The notes beneath the pieces were generated by a model that was given only the letters and a program-made list of their open reading frames with translations, had not been told where the DNA came from and made no database searches. Positions 5,976 through 11,643 of a stretch of 11,643 nucleotides of DNA are shown here, one piece after another. The position numbers and the translations under genes were made by a program. Every line of letters begins with the position of its first letter. Within the stretch, counting starts at the first letter, position 1. Source of the DNA: Verrucomicrobiota bacterium (GTDB lineage Bacteria; Verrucomicrobiota; Verrucomicrobiia; Verrucomicrobiales; Akkermansiaceae); the NCBI GenBank assembly GCA_009885905.1, contig VFJU01000266.1, positions 1 through 11,643 of the forward strand, written 5' to 3'.

Positions 5976-8900
5976 TGCGATTCTTCCACTTTCTTTTCGT
6001 CCGAGAAACGCTGGATAAAAACGTAACAGACGGGGATAAGGAATAGACCGATCACCGTGGCGGCGACCATGCCGCAGACCACGCCGGTGCCCATGGTGCT
6101 TCGCGATGCTGCTCCAGAACCTGTTGCCAACATCAATGGCACACACCCGAGGATGAAAGCGAACGAGGTCATCAGAATAGGGCGCAGCCGAAGCTTGGAT
6201 GCCTCGACCGCCGCATCGTGCGTGCTGACTCCTTCGCTGCGGCGCATTTTTGCAAATTCGACGATGAGAATGGCATTCTTCGCCGCGAGGCCGATGAGCA
6301 TGATCAGTCCGACTTGTGCGTAGACATTGAGTTCGAAGTGACGCGCAAACAGCCCTGCCATCGTGCCGAGAATCACTGTGGGCGTGGCGAGGAGGACGGC
6401 GATGGGCAGTGACCAGCTTTCATACTGAGCGGCTAACAGAAGGAAAACAAAGATTACGGACATTCCAAAAATAAGCGGTGCTTGGCCCTCGGATTTTTTT
6501 TCCTGCAAGGTGAGACCAGCCCATTCATAACCGACGTTAGATGGCATGGTTGCCATGATTTCTTCCATCGCTTTCATGGCTTGTGCAGAACTGTAACCAG
6601 GAGCAGGAGCTCCCATCAGTTCTGCAGACAAATAAAGATTGAAGCGCGAGGCAAAGTTTGGACCGGACATTTTAGACACTTTGACCAACGTGCTTAAGGG
6701 CACCATCCCGCCGTCTTTGTTGCGGACGAAAAACTTTCCAATGTCATTCGGCTCGCTGGTGAATTGGGGTTCCGCCTGTAGGAAGACTTTATAAACTCGG
6801 CCAAATTTAACGAAGTCATTCACATAAAGACCGCTGAGATAGGCTTGCAGAGTTTGGAAAACATTGTCCACGGGAACGCCAAGAGTCTGGGCTTTTTCAC
6901 GGTCTAATTCGACCTTCACTTGTGGAGTGGCGGGCTGGAATGTCGTGCTGATACGACTGATTTCCGGTCGTTTCGCAGCGGCTGCGGTGACTTGTTGGAC
7001 GTAGCTGGCGAGTTGGTCCACGGTGCCGCCGGACCGATCCTGGAGTTCCATGGTAAAGCCCGAAACATTACCATATCCTGGCAGTGGTGGAGGACCGAAT
7101 GCAAAGACTCGTGCGCCTGGAATGGCAGCGAATTTTTTGTTCCACTGAAGGGCGATAGCTTTGGCGGAAAGTTCAGGGGACTTGCGTTCCTCCCAGTCAT
7201 CGAGGCCGATGAACATCATGGCGGCGTTAGAGACGTTCAGTGAGTTGAGGATATTCATGCCACAAATTCCGAGAGCCGAGCGCACGCCCTTGGTTTTTCC
7301 TACGACGGCTTCGACTTGTTTAAGCACTTCGTCGGAACGCTGAAGAGATGCCCCTTCCGGTAGCTCAATAGCAACGAAGAGGAAGCCTTTATCCTCATCA
7401 GGAATGAACCCACCCGGCACCACTTTACCGAGCAGATAGATTCCGCCGCCTACCACCACTAACAATAGCATTGACCGAGTGGCTTTGCGTACAAGGCCTG
7501 CAACGATGGAGCCGTAAGCGTTAGTAATCCACTCAAAAGATGCGTTGAACTTGCCGAAAAACCAAGCGATGGGCCCACGGCCCGGAGTTGGTTTGCGGAG
7601 AAGCATGGCCGAGAGCGCAGGACTGAGTGTTAGAGCATTGATCGCCGAGAAAATGACGGACACTGCGATGGTGATTGCGAATTGCTGATAGAGTCTTCCA
7701 GTGACTCCTCCCATAAAAGCTACGGGAACAAACACCGCGCATAAAATGAGCGCAATCGCCACGACTGGTCCCGCCACCTCCTTCATCGCCTGTCGAGTAG
7801 CCTCAACTGGAGTCATTCCATGTTCGATGTGGTGCTGTACGGCCTCTACCACGACGATGGCGTCATCCACCACAATGCCAATCGCTAAGACGAGGCCAAA
7901 CATGGTCAGTGTGTTCACGCTGAATCCTAACATCGGAAATGCGATGAACACGCCGAGTAGTGAAACGGGAACGGTCAGCATCGGGATGATCGTCGCGCGA
8001 AAGCTTTGTAGGAAAATATAGACCACGATGAGCACGAGAATGATTGCCTCTATCAGCGTGTGAACGATTTCATCCATCGACGCTAGGATCGGCAATGTGG
8101 AGTCCAGAGTGATGTCGTATTCCATGTCCGGCGGAAACCGAGTCGCCGCATCATCGAGAATTTTTTTTACGTTATTTGCGGTCTGAATGGCATTTGCGCC
8201 GGGTGCTAGATAAACGCCTAGGGCGCCGGCGGGGGCTTCATCAAGGCGGGCGCGTAAGGCATAGGTTTGAGCGCCAAGATCGACACGTCCAACGTCTTTG
8301 ATCTTAACTTGCGATCCGTCCGAGTTGGATCGCACGATGATTTCTGCAAACTCTTTGGGGTCTTTCAATAAACCCAGAGCGCGGATGTTGAACTGACTTT
8401 GTTGGCCTTTGGGCGCCGGTTCCGCGCCAATCACTCCTGCGGGAGACTGTGCGTTTTGCTCTTTGATGGCGCTTGCTACGTCTTGCGGCGTGATGCCGAG
8501 TATCGAAAGCTTTTCCGGGTTTAGCCAAATTCGCATCGAGTAATCTTGCGCCGTGAAGTTTTTCACGTCGCCCACACCTGGTACACGTTTGATCTGATCG
8601 ATTAGATTGATGTCAGCATAGTTGCCGAGGAAAATCCCGTCGTAGGTGCCCTTGGGTGACGACAGCCCGATGGCGAGAAGGATGTCAGGGCTTGAGCGAT
8701 TGACGACGACCCCTTCGCGTTTCACTGCGTCTGGCAGTTGAGCTTCGGCTTGGCTCACGCGGTTCTGCGTGTTGACCTGCATGATGTCGACATCGGTGCC
8801 GACGTCGAAGGTGACATTCAACGTCATCTTTCCGTCGTTAGAATTGATCGACTGCATATAAAGCAGTTTATCTACGCCGTTTACCTTAGACTCGATGGGT

Positions 8901-9088
8901 GTGGCCACCGATTCCATCACGGCCTGTGCGGCAGCCCCACGATAGGTGGAGGTAACTTGAATGAGAGTTGGGCTTACGTTTGGGTACTCTGAAATGGGTA
9001 ACCGCGAAAGTGAGACCAAACCGACGATCACCGTGACGATCGATATGACCATCGCCACAATAGGACGGCGGATAAAAAATTCGACCAT
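5972..9088 (-). CDS. RND multidrug efflux permease, HAE1 (AcrB/MexB-like) family
   Basis: Inner-membrane proton/drug antiporter that binds substrates from the periplasm or outer leaflet and passes them to the outer-membrane channel through its adaptor; works as a trimer. The 1038-residue length is typical of AcrB-like pumps. N-terminal FFIRRPIVAMVISI begins the first membrane helix, followed by a large periplasmic loop (about 30-335) and a cluster of helices. The proton-relay aspartates Asp408 and Asp409 lie in GIVVDDAIVVVE, and the relay lysine Lys937 in GLAAKNAILIVEFAK, matching AcrB Asp407, Asp408 and Lys940. A second periplasmic loop precedes the last helices. The family landmarks GFSVNTLTMFG and FMGGVTGRLYQQFA are present. 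It starts at an ATG 6 nt after the adaptor stop, with a weak purine-rich site (GAAAGAG) inside the end of that gene, so the two are almost surely translated from one mRNA. Substrate cannot be told from sequence. Confidence 0.96.
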   Translation of the reverse strand: MVEFFIRRPIVAMVISIVTVIVGLVSLSRLPISEYPNVSPTLIQVTSTYRGAAAQAVMESVATPIESKVNGVDKLLYMQSINSNDGKMTLNVTFDVGTDVDIMQVNTQNRVSQAEAQLPDAVKREGVVVNRSSPDILLAIGLSSPKGTYDGIFLGNYADINLIDQIKRVPGVGDVKNFTAQDYSMRIWLNPEKLSILGITPQDVASAIKEQNAQSPAGVIGAEPAPKGQQSQFNIRALGLLKDPKEFAEIIVRSNSDGSQVKIKDVGRVDLGAQTYALRARLDEAPAGALGVYLAPGANAIQTANNVKKILDDAATRFPPDMEYDITLDSTLPILASMDEIVHTLIEAIILVLIVVYIFLQSFRATIIPMLTVPVSLLGVFIAFPMLGFSVNTLTMFGLVLAIGIVVDDAIVVVEAVQHHIEHGMTPVEATRQAMKEVAGPVVAIALILCAVFVPVAFMGGVTGRLYQQFAITIAVSVIFSAINALTLSPALSAMLLRKPTPGRGPIAWFFGKFNASFEWITNAYGSIVAGLVRKATRSMLLLVVVGGGIYLLGKVVPGGFIPDEDKGFLFVAIELPEGASLQRSDEVLKQVEAVVGKTKGVRSALGICGMNILNSLNVSNAAMMFIGLDDWEERKSPELSAKAIALQWNKKFAAIPGARVFAFGPPPLPGYGNVSGFTMELQDRSGGTVDQLASYVQQVTAAAAKRPEISRISTTFQPATPQVKVELDREKAQTLGVPVDNVFQTLQAYLSGLYVNDFVKFGRVYKVFLQAEPQFTSEPNDIGKFFVRNKDGGMVPLSTLVKVSKMSGPNFASRFNLYLSAELMGAPAPGYSSAQAMKAMEEIMATMPSNVGYEWAGLTLQEKKSEGQAPLIFGMSVIFVFLLLAAQYESWSLPIAVLLATPTVILGTMAGLFARHFELNVYAQVGLIMLIGLAAKNAILIVEFAKMRRSEGVSTHDAAVEASKLRLRPILMTSFAFILGCVPLMLATGSGAASRSTMGTGVVCGMVAATVIGLFLIPVCYVFIQRFSDEKKVEESH

Positions 9089-9094
9089 GGTGGG

Positions 9095-10261
9095 TTACTC
9101 TTTCGCGGATTTAGGTTGAGCGGATTGTAATGCGGACATTTGCGCAGCAGTTAGAGCGCGGACTGGTTTGCCCTCATGTACTTTTTGCAGGCCTTCGACG
9201 ACGATACGGTCACCGACGTTGAGCCCATCGGTAACGATATAGTTGAAGTTGACTAGATCGGCCAATTTAACCGGGCGTTGGTTCGCAATGCCCGCTTTGT
9301 CGATGACCCAGACGAAAGCGCGGCCCTGCATTTCGACAACGGCGCGTTCGGGGATTTGAATACAGTCATTGCGATTTCCGAGATCCATGCGGATGCGGGC
9401 AAACATACCAGGACGGAGAATTTTTTGTGGATTGGGAAATTCGGCTCGGATTCGTAAGGTTCCAGTTTTCACATCGACCGCTCTGTCGATAAAGACGACT
9501 GAGCCTTTTTCGGCATGTTCGGGGCCACTTGCGAGAATGAGTGTTAGGGGAACTTTTGAAATTTCTAACCCAGTTTTGCGGATTTTTCCCTCGGCGATCA
9601 TGTAGTCCACCTCGCTCACGTTGCAGTAGAACCAAATCGGATCCAGAGTCGATAGAGTCGCTAACAAGGTGGGTTCTCCTTTGCCGACCAATTCGCCGAT
9701 TGAAACCTGCTTGGCACCGATCAGACCGGTGATGGGCGATCGTATTTCGCAATATCCAACATCGAGTTGAGCGGACTCCACTCGGGCCTGTGCGGTGATT
9801 ACGCCGGCTTTACCGACATCCACGGAAGCGAGTGCGTTGTCGAGATCTTGCTGGGGGATCGCTCGGCGTTCCACCAACGGTGCGAGGCGTGCAACGTCTT
9901 TTTGGTATTTATTGAGTGCGGCATTTGCTTCGGCCATTGAACCGTTCGCTGCGGCGAGTTTCTCGAGGTAAGGTTTTGGATCGAGCTCAAAAAGGATGTC
10001 CCCTTGTTGGATTTCGACCCCCTCGGTGAACCTCGCTTCGTCGATGAATCCCTCGACGCGGGCCCGGACTTCTACGTTTTGTGGGGAGTCGAGTTGGCCG
10101 ATGAGGGTCGTGGTGATGGGAACCACCGAGGTGCCTATTTCCATTACTTCCACGATGGGTGGTGGCAGAGTGACGGCCTGGGGTTTGTTACAGGCGCTGA
10201 GAGCACATGCCGCGATGAGAGCCACTGCAGGCCATAAGACGTGATGATATTGTGGACTCAA
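9095..10261 (-). CDS. RND efflux membrane-fusion (adaptor) lipoprotein, AcrA/MexA-like
   Basis: Periplasmic adaptor joining the downstream RND permease to an outer-membrane channel; 388 residues, usual for the family. The N-terminus ends in a lipobox, LSAC with Cys24, so the mature protein should be lipid-anchored. Lipoyl/barrel-sandwich halves are at about 63-95 (VRARVEGFIDEARFTEGVEI) and 157-200 (DVGYCEIRSPITGLIGAKQV), separated by an alpha-helical hairpin (about 96-155). Beta-barrel and membrane-proximal domains follow (RPGMFARIRMDLG, IQIPERAVV). The start is a TTG at 10261: the frame is closed by a TGA 13 codons further up, and no in-frame ATG precedes the hydrophobic segment. The signal peptide's n-region has no Lys or Arg, only two His, which is unusual. 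No clear Shine-Dalgarno sequence is visible. It is first gene of the two-gene pump operon, 6 nt before the permease. Confidence 0.94.
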   Translation of the reverse strand: MSPQYHHVLWPAVALIAACALSACNKPQAVTLPPPIVEVMEIGTSVVPITTTLIGQLDSPQNVEVRARVEGFIDEARFTEGVEIQQGDILFELDPKPYLEKLAAANGSMAEANAALNKYQKDVARLAPLVERRAIPQQDLDNALASVDVGKAGVITAQARVESAQLDVGYCEIRSPITGLIGAKQVSIGELVGKGEPTLLATLSTLDPIWFYCNVSEVDYMIAEGKIRKTGLEISKVPLTLILASGPEHAEKGSVVFIDRAVDVKTGTLRIRAEFPNPQKILRPGMFARIRMDLGNRNDCIQIPERAVVEMQGRAFVWVIDKAGIANQRPVKLADLVNFNYIVTDGLNVGDRIVVEGLQKVHEGKPVRALTAAQMSALQSAQPKSAKE

Positions 10262-10341
10262 AATATTTGGGTCTGGTGGTGAGAGTGAATTGAGACCGGG
10301 TCAGAATTTGGCGTGAGCGTGGGACAACCGGATGACTTACG

Positions 10342-10370
10342 GGTCTATTGATCCTTAGTGAAGCTGTCAA
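10342..10370 (-). promoter_or_regulatory. candidate sigma-70 promoter for the adaptor-permease operon
   Basis: On the minus strand a perfect -35 hexamer TTGACA (complement of 10365-10370) is followed, after 17 nt, by TAGACC (complement of 10342-10347), only a 3/6 match to TATAAT. Transcription would start near 10335, giving a leader of about 75 nt before the TTG at 10261. The ideal -35 with a poor -10 would fit a promoter needing an activator, but a chance match is quite possible. Confidence 0.3.
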
Positions 10371-10427
10371 ACTGAAAGCCCCGCGAGAGCGGCGGGCGAG
10401 GACCGCTTGAGTTGTCATGATGATCCA

Positions 10428-10451
10428 AATGATATCGGGTGAAAAATCATT
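10428..10451. repeat. inverted repeat AATGAT-N12-ATCATT, possible operator
   Basis: Perfect 6-bp arms at 10428-10433 and 10446-10451 are separated by 12 nt. A further ATGAT lies just to the left, at about 10417-10421. Dyads of this size between divergent efflux genes are often regulator-binding sites, but 6-bp arms in a 296-bp region can arise by chance. No regulator gene is seen in the window to pair with it. Confidence 0.25.
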
Positions 10452-10557
10452 CTCGCCGAGTTCAAGAAGTTGTCGTTAATCTGTGCTCGAGTATGTGGTG
10501 AATTGCTCATTCCGTACTCAAGTTTCTGATTCCTTATCGTCATGAATTGAGATTCCG

Positions 10558-11643
10558 ATGCGCCCGATTTTTATTTTACCCAGCGTGGTTTTCATCAGCT
10601 CCTGCATGCTCGGTCCGGATCCTGCGACTCCGGATTTAGCGGTTCCCTCGTCCTTCCGTGGGAAAACAGCTCTGCACGGGCCTTCATTCGGTGATGAATC
10701 TTGGAGGAAGGTCTTTTCAGATCCTAATTTACGTAAGTTAATCGCTGTGGCGATTCAGAATAACCCCGACCTTGTCGCCGCGACTTATCGCATTGAAGAA
10801 GCTCGAGCCCGAACTGGCATCGCCAATTCCGCGTTTTTTCCCACTCTCGACGGCAGTGCAGGGGGCACCGCCAACAGCAGCTCTAGAAATGCGGGTCAAT
10901 CAACAGCGAGTGGCGACCGTAGCTCGGAATCTTACAATCTAACAGGACTACTCAGTTGGGAACTCGATTTATGGGGGGGAATCGCCCGTGACAATCAGGC
11001 GGCCCGCGCGAGGTTATTAAAGTCCGAGTACCAGCGTGACGCGGTTCAAACCTCATTGGTAGCAGCGGTCGCCACCGCCTATATTGATCTGCTAAACCTT
11101 GACGAGCGCCTCGCCATTTCTAGGAACACCGTGGCCAGCCGTAAGGGCTCGCTGGATCTCGTCACCGCGCGGCGAGATGGTGGTGTCAGTTCCGATCTCG
11201 AGGTGGGTCAGGCGGAGGCTTTACTCTCGCAAGCCAAGCTTTTCATTCCAGCCACCGAGCGGGCGATTGTTGAGAGAGAAAATACAATTCGTGTGCTACT
11301 TGGTGCCTATCCTAACAGCATTGAGCGGGGTGGGAATCTTGATCGCATGGATTCTGCACATGGAATTGCTGCGGGGTTGCCTTCCGCCGTCATGCAGCGC
11401 CGTGCAGACATCGCTGCGGCGGATCAGTCGTTCCAAGCTGCCACGGCCGATATCGGCGTGGCGGAAGCTCTGCGATTTCCCCAGTTGTCACTCACGGGTC
11501 AAGGCGGAGTGATCAGTGGGGATCTCAATCAGTTGCTCCAAGGGGGTTCAGCGGCTTACTCGATTGGTCCGCAACTTGCGGGCCCGATTTTTGATGCTGG
11601 TCGCTCAGAGTATCGAGTGAAGGCCGTTCAGGCGACAGCCCAA
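10558..11643 (+). CDS. outer-membrane efflux lipoprotein, NodT/OprM (TolC-like) family, 3' truncated by the window
   Basis: Trimeric outer-membrane channel subunit for a tripartite pump. The frame is open from the ATG at 10558 to the window end, giving 362 residues of an expected roughly 450-500. The N-terminus MRPIFILPSVVFISSC is a lipoprotein signal with the probable lipidated Cys16. It is followed by MLGPDPATPDLAVPSSF, matching the GPDY...P....P..F pattern of NodT-type factors. Both signature parts of the OEP repeats are visible: DPNLRKLIAVAIQNNPDLVAA (residues 55-75) with LLSWELDLWGGIARDNQAAR, and in the second repeat LPSAVMQRRADIAAAD and QLAGPIFDAGRS near the window end. A TGA five codons upstream in the same frame excludes a longer start. 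A weak GAG lies 6 nt before the ATG. It is divergent from the adaptor-permease pair, the likely partners. Confidence 0.95.
   Translation, partial: MRPIFILPSVVFISSCMLGPDPATPDLAVPSSFRGKTALHGPSFGDESWRKVFSDPNLRKLIAVAIQNNPDLVAATYRIEEARARTGIANSAFFPTLDGSAGGTANSSSRNAGQSTASGDRSSESYNLTGLLSWELDLWGGIARDNQAARARLLKSEYQRDAVQTSLVAAVATAYIDLLNLDERLAISRNTVASRKGSLDLVTARRDGGVSSDLEVGQAEALLSQAKLFIPATERAIVERENTIRVLLGAYPNSIERGGNLDRMDSAHGIAAGLPSAVMQRRADIAAADQSFQAATADIGVAEALRFPQLSLTGQGGVISGDLNQLLQGGSAAYSIGPQLAGPIFDAGRSEYRVKAVQATAQ

Larger units (their letters stand above)
10262..10557. promoter_or_regulatory. divergent control region of the efflux genes
   Basis: This 296-bp non-coding stretch lies between the start of the adaptor gene (leftward) and the start of the outer-membrane channel gene (rightward), so promoters for both must lie here or nearby. 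On the minus strand there is a perfect TTGACA (see separate entry). On the plus strand TTGTCG (10470-10475) with TATGTG (10492-10497) at 16-nt spacing is a weak candidate for the channel gene. Inverted repeats include AATGAT/ATCATT around 10440, GAGTA (10489-10493)/TACTC (10515-10519), and AGCGG (10388-10392)/CCGCT (10403-10407). I find no plausible small gene. Confidence 0.5.

Noticed and set aside
7701..8021. 106-codon plus-strand open frame, Thr/Ile/Met-rich, antisense to the RND permease
   Set aside because: Its composition is what the complement of membrane-helix codons yields; the permease reading is unambiguous.
10188..10418. 76-codon minus-strand open frame upstream of and overlapping the adaptor gene
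   Set aside because: It overlaps the well-supported adaptor start in another frame, has no ribosome site and shows no recognisable domain.
1..11643. CRISPR array, insertion sequence, attachment site or prophage beside tRNA-His
   Set aside because: No regularly spaced repeats, transposase or integrase genes, or duplicated tRNA 3' end were seen anywhere in the window.

Overview
The window is an ordinary stretch of chromosomal DNA from a Gram-negative-type bacterium. It holds seven protein genes, two of them cut by the window edges, and one tRNA gene. The evidence for a Gram-negative envelope is a complete inner-membrane/periplasm/outer-membrane RND efflux set. The gene mix (AddA/RecB-like helicase-nuclease, GTP-type PEP carboxykinase, TyrZ-type tyrosyl-tRNA synthetase) and the scarcity of strong Shine-Dalgarno sequences would fit the Verrucomicrobiota or a neighbouring phylum. 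That placement is an impression, not a test. I see no phage genes, insertion sequences, CRISPR array, toxin-antitoxin pair or obvious island signature.

Layout. Bases 1-1818 (+) are the 3' part of a UvrD/RecB-family helicase with a C-terminal PD-(D/E)XK nuclease, probably the AddA-type subunit of a double-strand-break repair enzyme. Bases 1889-3730 (+) are pckG, GTP-dependent PEP carboxykinase, a gluconeogenic enzyme. Convergent to it, 3811-4494 (-) is rnc (RNase III). Upstream of rnc on the same strand is tRNA-His(GTG) at 4559-4635, close enough that the two could share a transcript. Divergent from the tRNA, 4794-5975 (+) is tyrS. So 3.8-6.0 kb is a small translation and RNA-processing cluster.

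Bases 5972-9088 (-) and 9095-10261 (-) are the RND permease and its membrane-fusion lipoprotein, in an operon with a 6-nt gap and transcribed away from the right-hand intergenic region. After a 296-bp divergent control region, 10558-11643 (+) is the start of a NodT/OprM-type outer-membrane efflux lipoprotein that runs off the window. Together the three make a full tripartite pump: the permease takes up substrate using the proton gradient, the adaptor bridges the periplasm, and the outer-membrane channel expels it. The channel gene is divergent rather than the third gene of the operon, and no local regulator gene is visible.

No previously undescribed system could be supported. The points most worth a second look are small: a G8 tract fused to the Shine-Dalgarno-like sequence of rnc, the possible tRNA-His-rnc co-transcription, shared CTAG stop codons at the tyrS/permease junction, inverted repeats in the pump control region, and structured sequence in the tyrS leader.
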